Source: Eretmocerus hayati (lineage: Eukaryota; Arthropoda; Insecta; Hymenoptera; Aphelinidae). Taken from it: a stretch of DNA of 64,000 bases. The position numbers and the translations under genes were made by a program. The stretch lies in the NCBI GenBank assembly GCA_029851415.1, contig CM056744.1, positions 91,375,907-91,439,906 on the forward strand, in the 5' to 3' direction. Shown here piece by piece: positions 12,885 through 25,832 of the stretch (the stretch's first letter is position 1; each line of letters opens with the position of its first letter). The notes under the pieces are model-generated. The model saw only the letters and a list, made by a program, of their open reading frames with translations. It was not told the DNA's origin and did no database searches.

Positions 12885-12999
12885 AGGTTGAAGGAGACAT
12901 GATCCGATGAGACTGACCCGTCGATTTGGTTTACCAGTGTCGGGACCAAAGCGGCGCTCAGATCAGAGGAAATCCAGCAACATGCTTCCGAAGAGTGGC
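12885..12999 (+). ncRNA. 115-nt exon-like block, copy 1
   Basis: Bounded by acceptor CTCTTCATCACAG and donor GTTAGT. The same 115-nt length with the same boundaries recurs at 13908-14022 and 15134-15248. The length is not a multiple of three, so including different numbers of copies would shift any reading frame. I favour a non-coding or alternatively used exon; protein coding is not shown. Confidence 0.4.
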
Positions 13000-13907
13000 G
13001 TTAGTATTGTGTTGTTGTTTTACAATAGCTGGGCAACAGGGAGTCACACTCTGTCGCACTCGGGAATGGGAAACCCAACTCCCATATGAGCCAAGGCATC
13101 ATGTGCTGTTGCAACTCGTAAAAGTGTGGTGTGGTATTTTCGAGTGAGTATGACGAGGATGAGTTGAATATATTTCTCATCAGAAAAGCTTCGAATTGGA
13201 TCCTGTTGATAAAAATCACGTGAATGTATTTACTTTTTGATGAAATTGGGACAATGACTTTATTTTGTCAAGTGATAGTGGATTCATATTCATTTCTCTA
13301 AATGATTCGTAATTCGATTCAATCTGAGCTGGAATCGGTTTTAAAAATCCCCCAATCTATTTAAAAATCCAGTTATGCTTTTTCTGGAAATTTGTAGAAA
13401 TCTAATGATGATTAGAATATTTTCTGACTTGTGATTGAAAGAATGTTCAATCAAAGATTGTATGTTTACATTAGAGGGCGTCATTTTTATTGGGGAGTGG
13501 TTGGGAGAATTCTCTGGACCAGTTTATGATTTAAGTAATTTTCATGAGATTTAGGGATAGATAATTGACATTGAGGAACGGTATCGTATAGAGTATTAAA
13601 AATGACTTTTATAAATGAATCCAATATCACTCGCTTGATGCAATCGTGAGGGAAGAATTGAATTGATGCATTGTGATGGTTTTTGCTACGCGGTCATCAA
13701 GATTAATTATTGGGAATTCATTCATCGGGAAAGTTCTTTGTTTTCATATTGAGCATTTACGTCGCAAGATTCGAATTTTTGAGGAGTCTTCGATTCGATG
13801 AAATGACTTCGATATCCATCATCCTCGATTTGTGTTTATGATGTGGAATTGAGTTGAAACTGGGGAGTGTTTTATGTTCAGAGTGAAATTGTAACTCTTC
13901 ATCACAG

Positions 13908-14022
13908 AGGTTGAAGGAGACATGATCCGATGAGACTGACCCGTCGATTTGGTTTACCAGTGTCGGGACCAAAGCGGCGCTCAGATCAGAGGAAATCCAG
14001 CAACATGCTTCCGAAGAGTCGC
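13908..14022 (+). ncRNA. 115-nt exon-like block, copy 2
   Basis: Near-identical to copy 1, with acceptor CTCTTCATCACAG and donor GTTAGT conserved. See copy 1 for interpretation. Confidence 0.4.
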
Positions 14023-15133
14023 GTTAGTATTGTGTTGATGTTTTACAATAGCTGGGCAACAGGGAGTCACACTCTGTCGCACTCGGGATGAGAAACCCAA
14101 CTCCCATATGAGCCAAGACATTATGTGCTGTTGCAACTCGTAAAAGTGTGGTGTGGTAGTTTTGAGTAAGTATGACGAGGATGAATTGAATCGATATGTA
14201 ATCAGCAAAGTTTTGAATTGGATCCTGTTAATGAAGGTTACTTGAATGCATTTACTCTTTGATGAAATTGGGACGATGATTTCATCTTGTTAAGTGATAG
14301 TGGATTCATATATGTTTCTCTCAATGATTTGAAATCGATTCAAGATGAGCTGGAATCAGTACTCAAAATTCTTCAATATATTAAAAAAGTCAGTTATGCT
14401 CTTTTTGAAAATTCGTATGAATTTCATAATGAATAGCATATGTTTTAACTCGAGATTGAAAGAATGTACAATTGAAGATTGTACGAAAATATCGCTTAAT
14501 GAGTTGTACTTCTTTCGAATGCTTATTCTGTAGTAAATGAATCGACACGGGGATGGTTGGGGCAATTTCCCCAACCATTTGATTTTATTTATCGAGTTTC
14601 AGGAGATTCAGATATTGATACAATCCATATTGAACATATTTACATATAGAGTATGGAACGTGATATTCTAAACCGAATTTTCATCATACATTATTACAAT
14701 TATAGGCTTACATCCTGATTACTTATAATAGAGGGAGTAATGATATACAATCGTATGGGAGGCGTATGTTGCCGTTTTGTTGATAAAATTGAGTCAACGT
14801 ACAAATTGAATGAGAATTGTCATAACAAAAAATTGAATATTGAGAAACGCATATGGGAGTCACTACATTGATCAATGATAATCCTCAATCATATTCGATA
14901 ACAAACGAATATATAAATGAAATTATGGACATTTGATATACGATTCTAGGAACGCACTAATTTTAACAATACCTTGATCTATATTTTCATAACCACTGGT
15001 GATATTTGCTGAAGATTTTATTGAAATGAACAGAAATATCGATCTATCATCTTCGTTGTGTGATATGGAGTGGAATTGAGTGTGAATCGGTCCGTGTATA
15101 TCGTTTCAGTGTAAATGTAACTCTCCATCACAG

Positions 15134-15248
15134 AGGTTGAAGGAGACATGATCAGATGAGACTGACCCGTCGATTTGGTTTACCAGTGTCGGGACCAAAG
15201 CGGCGCTCAGATCAGAGGAAATCCAACAACATGTTTCCGAAGAGTGGT
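15134..15248 (+). ncRNA. 115-nt exon-like block, copy 3 (best splice sites)
   Basis: The exon body stays very similar to copies 1 and 2 although the flanks are largely diverged. It keeps acceptor CTCCATCACAG and has a near-consensus donor GTAAGT. Selective retention of the 115 nt plus splice sites against diverged flanks is the best evidence that this block is functional. Confidence 0.45.
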
Positions 15249-16285
15249 GTAAGTGTGTTGTGTTGTTTTTTTGGAAGAATACCCTACATTTACAGCAGCT
15301 TGGCAACAGGAGATTGTAGTATGTCGATCTCAGAGATGATAGTCTCGATCTCTATGTGAGCCATGGCATCATACAGTCCTGTTACAACTTGTAAATGTAT
15401 TCGATTGCACTTGGATATGTAAGAGATGTGTATTGTTGGGAATCATTTGTTGAGATGTGTGACAAAGATGATTTGATTTTTTTCGTAATTAAAATTAGCC
15501 TCAAATTAAATTGTAAGATCAAGGATACATTTGTGAGATACCATGCATACCAATTTAGTAAAGAAGTAAAGGCTATTATGTGCTTACGTTCTCTGAAAAC
15601 TAATCAATCTAATGTTCTGACGACGATTTCATAGAATCATGATATTCGAAAAATTTCCATAGAGCTATATCTAATTAAAATTCTATACATATTTTAGAAT
15701 AAGGAGTGACACGGGTTGATACATGAAACTCACATTTGATGTCTTCGGAAGTTGATTCGATTCCAGAGGTGTTATGGATTCCCTTGTTTTATGTGATTTT
15801 TGTCATTCTCTTGTGCTTGGATCCATGCCATCTTACTGTAGTTTTGATTTTGTTAATCTTTCTGGAACGGTTGTAACACGTTGAGTTGAAAACTTTTTGT
15901 AAATCCTCCACTGGGTGATTCTCACATTTGATATCTGGATGCCTGTGGGATGATAGACCTTGGTATGAAACTGAACTCCCCATTGGGGTCAATTTAATGG
16001 ATGAGTTGTCAATTCGACTGAATTTTGTGATATTGCAAGATATCTCTATTGTGGAAAAACTTAATAATTGGAATCATAGAGCCCGGAAATTCTGTCTTTG
16101 GAGGTAACTCATCAGTTTCGATTGGGACTATGGAAATCTAATTCACTGCTCGATTTTATTTCGGAAAAAAATTGAATTTTTATTTATCATGTACATGATT
16201 TTATAAAATTTCGGAAAGGGTTTGTATTTTGATGTTTGGTTCTATTATCAATTTTAGAGAACATAGGAAATAATGTTCTGATAGA
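15249..16285. other. unassigned region between the two arrays
   Basis: No recognisable gene. A 67-codon - strand frame at 15789-15992 has no features I can interpret. Confidence 0.3.
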
Positions 16286-19200
16286 TATTACTCACCTTTC
16301 CATTATTGTGTAGTAGAGGTCAATGTTCATGATGGTATTTTATAAGTTCTTCTTATATATCTACATAGAATTTTCTTGGACTTGATTTCCTCTTTGGCGT
16401 ACGAATGTTGGTGACCGTGTAAAGGGCTATACTGTGGGCTGCTGAGAGAGCGCGTATCACCAATTGTCTTCTATTTTTCTGTTGACATGTTGTTTGATCT
16501 TAGTCGTCGCCTATGTGTGTCTGTGCAGGCAGCGAGGGGAGAACTGCGGCTCCGGGAGAGAGCACGTATGCTTATGCGTCTTTTCCACTGGAACTGATTA
16601 GAATAATGGCAAGTTCAGGAATTTCCTCAGAGTGGAAAATTTCGCAAATTTTTGGGAACATTTTCCGAAAAAAAAAAACAATTTTTCATATTTTCGTTTT
16701 TTTAAAATCCCGTAAAAATTTCGAATTTCTATTTCTTTTATTCTCGTTTTCGAAGCCCTAACTATTCGAGGGAAAACGAGTAATTGAATTAATGATCGAA
16801 TTACTCACCCTTCAGCCATTCTATAAATGTTGTGTGTCGACAATGATATTCTGCAAGCTCACCTCATTTTTCGTTGACTCTTCTTATGATTGCCCAACCG
16901 CATAGAGTACGTGTGTTCGCGACGGGCTCCAGAGGATGACGACGGGCCGTTGAGAGAGCGCGCATCACTCAGTATCCCCTCTCCTCTTCTGGTGTCATGA
17001 CATGATCAGCGCGCGTCTGTGTCTGTGAAGGCGGGGAGGGGGAGAATGTGGCTTCTGTAGAGAGCGCGAATGCCTGAGCGTTTCTCTAACTGAAACTGAT
17101 AAGAATGAAGGCAAGTTCAGCTTATGCCTCAGAGTGGGAAATTTTGGAAATTTTTGGGAAAATTTTTTGAAAAAAAAAATAATTTTTTTTATTTTTGTTT
17201 TTTCAAAATCCCGTAAAAATTTCGGATTTTTATTTTTTATATCTTTGTTTTCGAAGCTTCGGACAAAATCTTGAAATTTTTTCAATATATCTTGAATCTA
17301 TTCAAATCACTAAAAATTCTTGACGTTTATGTTTTCATAACTCTAATGATTCAAGGAAAAACGAGTAATTAAATAAATGATAGAATTACTCACCCTTCAG
17401 ACGTTCCATAGATGTTGATGTCCACGATGATATTCTGCAAGCACATTCCATTTTATTCGACTCTTCTTATGATTGCCCACCTATATAGAGTACGTGTGAT
17501 CGCGACGGGCTCCAGAGGATGACTGAGGGCCGTTGAGAGACCGCGCATCATTAAGTATCCCCGCTCTTTTTCGGTGTGACGTTGTCGTTTCTCGATGCAT
17601 GTGTCTGTGAGGCTATTTAGGGGAAAACTGCGGCTTCGGCCGAGAGCGCCTATGTTTGAGCGTCTCTTCCGCTGAAACTAATGAGAATGAACTCAAGCTC
17701 ATGATGTGCTTCAGAGTGGAAAATTCCGAAAATTTTCGGGAAAATTTTTCGAAAACAAATCGATTTTTTATATTTTTATTTTTTCAAAATCCCGTAGAAA
17801 TTTCCAATTTTTTATTTCTCATCTCTTTGTTTTCGAAGCCCCGGACAAAATCTTGGAATGTTTCCATTAAATCTTTAATCTATTCAGATCATCAAAATTC
17901 TCGACGTTTACGATATTACAACTTTAACGATTTGAGGAAGAACGTGTAATTGAATTAATGATGCAATTACTCACCTTCTAGACGTTCTATGAATGTTGAT
18001 GTCCACGATGGTATTCTGCAAGTGTATTCCATTTTATTCGACTCTTCTTATGATTGCCCCCCTTGATAGAGTACGTGTGATCGCGACGGGCTCTAGATGA
18101 TGACTGAGGGCCGTTGAGACAACGCGCATCATTAAGTATCCCCACTTTTTTTCGGTGTGACGTTGTCGCTTCTCGATGCGAGTATGTCTGCGAGGGCAGC
18201 GAGGGGAAAATTGCGGCTCCGATAAGGAGCGCGTATATCTGAGCGTCTCTTTCACTGAAACTGATGAGAATGAAAGCAAGTTCAGGAATTGTCTCATGGT
18301 GGGAAATTTCGGAAATTTTTGGGGAAAATGTTCAAAAAAAATTCAATTTTTTATATTTCTAATTTTTATATTTCATATCTTTGTGTTCAAAGCCCCGGAC
18401 GAAATCTTGAAATTTTTTCATTGTATCTTTCATCTATTTAGATCATCAAAACTCTCGACGTTTATGTTCTCGTAACTCTAACGATTCAAGGAAAAACAAG
18501 TAATTGACTAAATGATCGAATAACTTACCCTTCAGCCATTCTATAAATGTTGTGTGTCCACGATGATATTTTGCAAGTTCACCTCATTTTCCGTTGACTC
18601 TTCTTATGATTGCCCAACCGCATAGAGTACGTGTGTTCGCGACGGGTTCCAGAGGATGACTGCGGGCCGTTGAGAGAGCGCGCATCATTCAGTATCCCCT
18701 GTCCCCTTCTGGTGTCATGACATGATCGGCGCGCGTCTGTGTCTGTGAAGGCGGGGAGGGGGAGAATGCGGCTTTAGTAGAGAGCGCGGATGCCTGGGCG
18801 TTTCTCTAACTGAAACTGATAAGAATCGAGGCAAGTTCAGAATGTGCCTCAGAGTGGGAAATTTTGGAAATTTTTGGGAAAATTTTTTGAAAAAAAAACA
18901 CTTTTTTATATTTTTGTTTTCTCAAAGTCCCGATAAATTTTCGAATATTCATTTTTTATATATTTGTTTTGTCGAAGCCTCAGAAAAAATTTTCAAATTT
19001 CATGTATCATATATTCAAATAATTTGAACTATTGAATTTTTTGACGATAACGTTTTCTGAATTTTAACAATTTTGGAAAAAGTGAATTTCAAAATTGAGG
19101 TTGAAATTACTCACCTTCATGATGTCCTCTATGTATGTTGATCTCTTCGATGTCATCTTGCAAGCTGACTCTGTTCCGCGTCGACTTTTGTCATACCTGC

Positions 19201-21090
19201 TCGACTCCATAGAATACGCGTGTTTGCGCTGGGCACAAGAAGAAGACTGCGAACTGTTGAGAGAGCGCGCGATACTAAGTATCCCCTCTCCTCTTCTGGT
19301 GTCGTGATGCTTCTCGACGCGTGTCTGTGTCTGTGAAGGCGGGGAGGGGGGGAATGCGGCTTCAGTAGAGAGCGCCAACGCCTGAGCGTTTCTCTAACTG
19401 AAACTGATAAGAATTAAAGCAAGTTCAGCATGTGCCTCAGAGTGGGGAATTTCGAAAATTTTTGGAAATATTTTTTGAAAAAAAAAACAATTTTTTATAT
19501 TTTCGTTTTTTCAAAGTCCCGAAAAATTCTCGAATTTTCATTTTTTATATATTTGTTTTGTCGAAGCCCCGGAAAAAATTTTCAAATTTCATGTATCATA
19601 TATTCAAATAATCTGAACCATTGAATTTTTTGACGTTAACGTTTTCTGAATTTTAACAATTCTGGAAAAAGTGAATTTCAAAATCGAGGTGAAATTACTC
19701 ACCTTCATGGTGTCCTCTATGTATGTTGATCTCTTTGATGCCATCTTGCAAGCTGACTCTGTTCCGCGTCGACTTTTGTCCTACCTGCTCGACCCCATAG
19801 AGTACGCGTGTTTGTGCTGAGCACAAGAAGAAGACTGCGAACTGTTGAGAGAGCGCGTGATACTAAGTATCCCCTCTCCTCTTCTGGTGTCGTGATGCTT
19901 CTCGACGCGTGTCTGTGTCTGTGAAGGCGGGGAGGGGGAGAATGCGGCTTCAGTAGAGAGCGCCAACGCCTGAGCATTTCTCTAACTGAAACTGATAAGA
20001 ATTAAAGCAAGTTCAGCATGTGCCTCAGAGTGGGAAATTTCGAAAATTTTTGGAAATATTTTTTGAAAAAAAAACAATTCTTTATATTTTCGTTTTTTCA
20101 AAGTCCCGAAAAATTCTCGAATTTTCATTTTTTATATATCTGTTTTGTCGAAGCCCCGGAAAAAATTTTCATCCAATTTCCAAAAATTTTTTGAATTTTC
20201 ATTCTCCACATTTCCTTTTTATTGAGGGTCCGGAAAAAATTCCGAATTTCTATCCAATATATTTTCGTTCTATATTGATTTCAGAAATAACGATTAATCA
20301 AATTATTCATTGAATTACTTACCCGTACGATGTTTTTCCTAGATGTCGATGTCAACGATAATATTCTGCAAGCTCACCTCATTATGTGTCAACTGTTTTT
20401 ATACTCGCTCAACTTCTATGAGCACGTGTGTTCGCGACGGGCTTGAGAAGATGACTGCGGGCTGTTGAGAGAGCGCGCATCACTAAGAATCCCCTTTCTT
20501 TTTCTGGTGTCACGTTGTTTGATGCTTCTCGCGCGCGTATGTGTTTTTGAAGGCAGCGAGGAGACGGCTGTGGCTCTGGTAGAGAGCGCGTATGTTTGAG
20601 CGTTCCTCTAAGTGAAACTAAGAAGAATGAAGGCAAGTTCAGGATGTGCTTCACGGTGGGAAATTTCGATAATTTCCGGAAAAATATTTTGAAAAATAAA
20701 ATAATTTTTTATATTTTTGTTTTTTCAAAATCCCGAGAAATTTTTCAATTTTCATTTTTATATATTTGTTTTGTCGAAGCCCGGAAAAATTTCATCTCTT
20801 ACATTTTCTTTTTTTCTGAAGGCTCGGAGAAAATTCTGTTTTTCTATTCATTATGTTCCTATTCTATTCGAATCACTCGAACACCTTCGACTTTCCTGTT
20901 TCCACAATTCTATCGATTTCAGAAAAACGAGTAATCAATCTATTGATGGAATTATTTGCGCTTACGATGTTTTCTTCAGATGTGAATGTCCACGATGATA
21001 TTGTGCAGATCACCTCTTCCTGCGTCGACTGTTCTTACTCTCGCTAAACTTCAAAGAGTACGTGTATCCGCGATGGGCTCAAGCAGGTGA
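16286..21090 (-). repeat. tandem array of eight ~500-620-bp units plus a partial ninth, each with - strand exon-like splice sites
   Basis: Units lie at about 16286-16612, 16798-17110, 17390-17700, 17967-18290, 18522-18845, 19107-19430, 19693-20025, 20316-20640 and 20945-21090 (partial), separated by AT-rich spacers with runs of A and T. Each unit is GC-rich relative to its spacer and contains GAGAGAGCGCG and TCTGTG-AAGGCGGGGAGG-like cores. On the - strand each unit begins after CTTATCAG (pyrimidine-rich acceptor) and ends at GGTGAGT or GGTAAGT, so it reads as a ~280-320-nt exon. Conserved donors across units argue that the - strand is transcribed and spliced. The frames are broken by stops in different places, so I favour a long non-coding RNA with repeated exons over a protein gene. 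Confidence 0.55.
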
Positions 21091-21310
21091 CATTGTTGAT
21101 ATTGATCTTAGTACGAAGTAAGGCCCAGAATGAAAATTTTGAGTGTAACTTGTATATTTATCCCTGTAACCAACTGAGTAATTAATTCACGTCAAATCGA
21201 TGTACATCTCTTTGGCCTACTAGAAATCACTTTATTTGAGCATAACGATATTTTACAACATCATATTTCTGAATTTCCGATAGAAAACTTCCGTATTTTT
21301 ATAATTAAAC
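21091..21310. other. spacer, nothing identified
   Basis: Unassigned AT-rich sequence between the array and a MITE. Confidence 0.3.
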
Positions 21311-21609
21311 ACTAGCGTTATGTTTCGCGTTGCTCGGCCTGTAAAAGTCCCCGAGAAGCGTATCAGTTCACCAAAATGCTCTTTTAAATCAAATGAAAAT
21401 ATGTTCTGTACCATTTTCACATATCGAGTTATATAATGATAACTTTCATGGTCTTCATGAGTTCAGACCCATGTGAGAAACCGCCGCTTAACTAAATATA
21501 TAAAATTTTTGAAAAACGTACTCTCATTTGATTTGGAAGAGCATTTTGGAAAACTAATACGCCTATCGGAAACATTTACAAGCCGAGCAACGCGAGGCAT
21601 TACGCTAGT
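21311..21609. mobile_element. foldback MITE, 299 bp
   Basis: Long inverted repeats, with ends ACTAGCGTTATG / CATTACGCTAGT, then CGCGTTGCTCGGC / GCCGAGCAACGCG, and further pairing around ATGCTCTTTTAAATCAAATGA and TCATTTGATTTGGAAGAGCAT. It is non-coding. It abuts the 3' end of the LINE on the - strand and may have removed or interrupted the LINE tail. Confidence 0.7.
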
Positions 21610-21653
21610 ATAAAATTAATTTGCAGTGGAAAAGTTGGGAGCATTTGAGCAAC

Positions 21654-23990
21654 TTAAGAAAATAAATCTCGAAGGAGTTCATTTGAATCAATTTCAGCGA
21701 AGGGAAGCCCCTCATTGATTATACGAATATTCCAATCCTCAATATCTCGTTTGAAGAGTTCCTCACGGAAGAACCTTTTCATCCCTTCCAAATTTTCCAC
21801 CTCAAATTCTGAGACTCTCAATGAGTTTAGCAACATAGACGCTTTGATTTTAAAAGAATTTTCCCACGCAGTGGTGTTGGTTTTAGGATATACCAGTACT
21901 TCTTTGAGGTTTCGATCAGATCTCCTTAGGATGATATCAACATCGAGTCTCACAAACTCATTCGCTAGATAACTAGGTGTGCCGGTCGCAAGCACCCTAT
22001 AAGCTAGGTTACAAGTGAAATACTCGCGTCTCCGACGCACAGACATCCAACCTAAACCCAAGCGATGTGGGGTGATATGCGAGTTCCTGCTCAAGTCACC
22101 AATGACAAATCTCACACATGCATTTTGAGCTACCTGAAGCTTTGAGTTGTTTTTCTCACTCACACTGTCATACACAACTGATGCATAATCAATCTGTGGG
22201 AAGATCAAGGTTTGTACCAAATCACGTCGCAAAGATCTCGAAAGAGAGTGTCGATGGAATTTGAGAGAAAACAAGCTAGAATGAACCTTAGAGACAACCG
22301 CTTTTGTGTGTGCTGACCAAGTGAGATTCTGATCAAGCCTCACCCCGAGATTCTTATTTTCAAACACATACTCAAGTTCAACTCCATTCACTCTGATTTT
22401 TGGAATAGCATTGTAATCAATTCGGCTGGTGAGTTCAGCTGTTCCAAGTATCATAACTTTGGATTTCGCTTCATTTAGTGCTAACGCATTTGATCCAGCA
22501 TAGTCGGCAATTGATTGGGCATCACGGTTTAACTTTGCCAAACCAGACAGTATTTCGTCAGGATGACAATGTAAATAAATCTGCGAATCATCAGCAAATG
22601 AGATACACGATGTGTACTTTAATACACTAGGCAGATCATTTACGTATATAGCAAACAGAAGTGGACCTAGAATGCTACCTTGAGGTACTCCTGAAGCTGC
22701 CTTCAGAAAGTCTGATATTTTGCCACCTGCATCTATTACTGCTTGAAGCCTATTTGCTAGATATGAGTAGAACCAACGTAGGACGTTGTCTGATACTTTG
22801 AAATTTCTAAGTTTCCAGAGTAGTAATTTATGCGGTATCGAGTCGAATGCCTTCGAAAAATCAAACAAAATTAGAATCGTGATCTTCCGCTCTTCCATTG
22901 CTCGTCTGACATCATCCAAAACTCGTAAAAGTGCTGTCAGAGTGCTATGACCACATTTGTAGGCTGCTTGCCTTTCAAATAGTAAAATATTAACAGTTAG
23001 ATAAGTGGACAGTTGATTATGGACTAAGCGCTCGAGTACCTTTGATAGCTCAGACAACTGAGCTATAGGTCTCGTATCAGAAGGTGTGGATGGTACTTTA
23101 CATTTCAACAAAGGGCGGAGCAAAGTTTTTTTCCACGAGGTTGGAAAGACTGAATTTTTTAGGCTATAATTGCACAGATCAGTTAAGTGTTTGACAATGT
23201 GGGGTAGTGCCAATTTGAGCATTTCGACTGATACGCCATCTATGCCAGAGCCCTTCGAATTTGCTTTTAAAAGAATAGCTCGAACTTCTGCCATGGTAAC
23301 TAATCGAAAAGTGAAAGACTGATCATCAATTCCAAGAGGATTGGCATCAAGAATTTGCAATAGATCAATTTCAGACAGTGGCTCAGCTTTGTTTACAATT
23401 GACGCATAATATTGATTTAGGTCGTCGCGACTGAAAAAATTGAATGGAGAAGATTGTACAGATTTGTTTAGATTGAGTTTTTTCAAAACTTGCCATCTAG
23501 CACTCAGATTACCAGCATTAGAAAAAGAATCCTTGATGTACGTGTTTTTAGCACTATCTAAGAGATTACATACTCTAGACCGCAGTTTTTTATATAATTC
23601 TTTATCGTCAGAAGAGCCAGATTTCTTGGCTTTTGCATAGGCTTTATCTCGACTTTTCATTTCTTCTCGTATTTCTGGATTGACCCATGGTTTCTTATTC
23701 GATGAGATGGTAAGCAATTTAACAGGCGCAACCTCATCAAAACTGCTGACTATAGCACTCGTTACTCTATCCTCGATCTCATCAAGTACATTTTGCATCC
23801 GCTCAGTTTCCGTGCTCGATTTTGTCGAATTGCTAGTGGATTGATACATGTTATTTACAAGAGCCGGGCTGAGTGAGGCAAATTTCCTCGATAAAATGCA
23901 AGAGAGAGTACCACCATCAATTCTCGCTAACATGCGCGTTTGAATAGTTTTTGCAGTAACAGGAGGCTTAGGAATAGATTGATCGAGTTA
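21654..23990 (-). mobile_element. non-LTR retrotransposon (Jockey/CR1-like), 5'-truncated, reverse transcriptase ORF intact to its stop
   Basis: One 759-codon frame (first ATG at 23933) stays open from about 23985 to 21654. It carries a pre-RT segment (KPWVNPEIREEMKSRDKAY) and then a full reverse transcriptase: GSGIDGVS (about residue 235), RPIAQLSELSKVLERLV, DFSKAFDSIPH (about 356), GVPQGSILGP (about 412) and SFADDSQIYLH with the catalytic FADD (about 447). The C-terminal region ends in ITPHRLGLGWMSVRRRREYF. The AP endonuclease expected upstream is missing, so the copy is 5'-truncated and non-autonomous. Family placement between CR1, L2 and Jockey needs a tree. The 3' side runs into the MITE at 21311-21609 and no poly(A) or microsatellite tail is seen. 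Confidence 0.85.
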
Positions 23991-24559
23991 GGGCCGATGA
24001 TTTTTTGGTGCTACAAGAAGACTATTCCCAGAGTTTCAGCCGAATCTGTGACCCGGATCTGAAACACTCCTGGCCTGTGAGAGCATCAATTGCCTTAATT
24101 TTCGACTGACGAGATATACAAAATGAATCTATAAAAAAATCACAGGGCATAACGTAAAAGTCAGTTTTGATTCTATTGCGGAGATATGTAATCAATGTGA
24201 CTATTAAAGAGAGATTTTCCCTATCTGGAAAAAAAAATCCCTGGCAATGCTCTTGTGTACAAACTTTTTGCTAAGGGATATCTGATAATTTTCTTCAATT
24301 CTAGGACATTCTGAGGCTTAATTTGACCTCGGGAGAAAATAAAGGTCTCTGCTTCACTTCATAAAGGTAAAGGAATATTTGATGCCAACTTGGAATCAGA
24401 TAGACCTTGAGATCACAAACTGATTCTTAAGTCGAATAAAGTCCGAAATCGCCAATTATCTATTAGCTTCAATTTTCATCTATGATATTATTTCATAGTG
24501 TCATGTGGTCTCACAAGAGGATCTCTGTTATTTGTTGTTGGATTATAGAGGTGGCAATA
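23991..24559. other. unassigned
   Basis: No coding or repeat feature recognised. Confidence 0.3.
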
Positions 24560-24754
24560 TTAAACTGTGATGAGAACTGAAATTACATCACGAAGCGCAA
24601 GTAACTTTTGTCCATATATCGTGATCAGTTCGTCAATTTCAAGAAGTACGTTTAGTCTAACGAGTACTTTGGTTGCATTGATGATATTTAAAATTGTGTC
24701 TATATCTAGTCCCATACGATTTAGAAATTGTCTTGTATCAGTCATGTTGGACAA
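24560..24754 (-). CDS. possible terminal exon of a secreted-peptide-like gene
   Basis: The open frame ends in a Leu/Ile-rich helical stretch (DTILNIINATKVLVRLNVLL, then DELITIYGQKLLALRDVIS) and a stop at 24560. It resembles in character the terminal exons of the peptide genes at 25420-27002 and 42214-42823. An acceptor-like TTCTCAGAG lies upstream at about 24785. It lies downstream of the peptide gene on the same strand but beyond that gene's own stop, so it could be the relic of a neighbouring paralogue. Weak evidence. Confidence 0.3.
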   Translation of the reverse strand: MSNMTDTRQFLNRMGLDIDTILNIINATKVLVRLNVLLEIDELITIYGQKLLALRDVISVLITV

Positions 24755-25832
24755 AAAGTGCCAATCTAGAGACCTCTCTGAGAACTCAATGAGACCTTTG
24801 GCTCATTTTCGGTTGAGCGTGGCTATCTATTCATTTGTTCGCATCGCGATGACAGTGAATCATAGAATTGTGAATAACGCATGATGGTATCGAGGTTAAT
24901 CATTTCCATGAATGAGGAATATAATTGCTGTGGATATCATAAAAATGTATCAGCAACTGAAACTGGTCGTGCAACATATTTTTCGGATGGAAATGTTCCA
25001 GGAATGCAAAATGTGATTCAGGCCTTGTTTTCCAACCATTGACAGACTTAATATTGGAATATGATGAGATACCGGTGTGCATTTCTTGTTTTACCATTTT
25101 TCATTAACTTCGACTTCGTCTTAGATTGAGTATCTCTTAAACTTCATCGACAATCATATCCACGAATATCATTAGACAAATATATTTTCGAAAATATTCG
25201 GCATCATCCAGGTGGTCGTGGGTCCCAAATTTAGGCCCGAATATTTGTATCTGCTCAATTTCACGTATGAATGCTATTGGTTTTGACTATTCGCATTTTT
25301 ACAGAATGTAGAGTTATGGGTCGACATGATAGAACGCTCTACGCTGTCCAGTATTCCGTTGCTTTATTTGTCCCTTTGAACATCTTCTCATCTTGTGGTT
25401 TTGGATCCACTAGTGATACTCAGACCACCTCCACAACTATCTTTTGGACGGACTCCAAAACTCTGCAAAGAAGTGTAGTAACTTGATCCACCAGATTCCT
25501 CAAAAATGCTTTGTCTTTCTACAAGGCGAGAGAGAAAAACAACATGTGTAGTACATGTAACGACACAACTCTTAAGGATCATTGATATTTCAGAGATATC
25601 AATCATTCAGAGAGACAAAAACTCGGTCAACATCTATGATGTTGAGAAATGTGCCGTAACTTACCGATTGGACCGGTGATTCAGTTGTTGGTGCAGCCTG
25701 TCAAATATGGAGGAGAGAGAAGGGATGAGAAAACCAGTCAAATATCACGATCAGTGATTAAAAGTGTGAACCGATACGTACCAGGACGAGAACAGTGCTC
25801 AGGAGCATAGCAAGGATCAGAGCTTTGGAGTA

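Larger units (their letters stand above)
12449..14220 (+). repeat. tandem duplication, about 1.02-kb unit (two copies)
   Basis: The block at about 12449-13230 is repeated at about 13472-14220 with an offset near 1,023 bp and high identity, with scattered substitutions and small indels. Landmarks in both copies are AGAGG(A/G)CGTCATTT, the sequence around TTGAGGAACGGTATCG, and the 115-nt exon-like block. A more diverged third copy of the exon block lies at 15134. Both + and - frames stay open for about 70 codons in each copy, but this is explained by recent duplication and is not by itself evidence of coding. Confidence 0.75.

Noticed and set aside
12734..13972. Two matching 71-codon - strand frames one unit apart
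   Set aside because: The equality follows from the recent tandem duplication. No signal peptide, domain or splice support on that strand, and the + strand has the better splice sites.
16286..21090. A protein gene with repeated domains
   Set aside because: Reading frames in the units end at different places and switch frame between units, so a conserved protein is unlikely.
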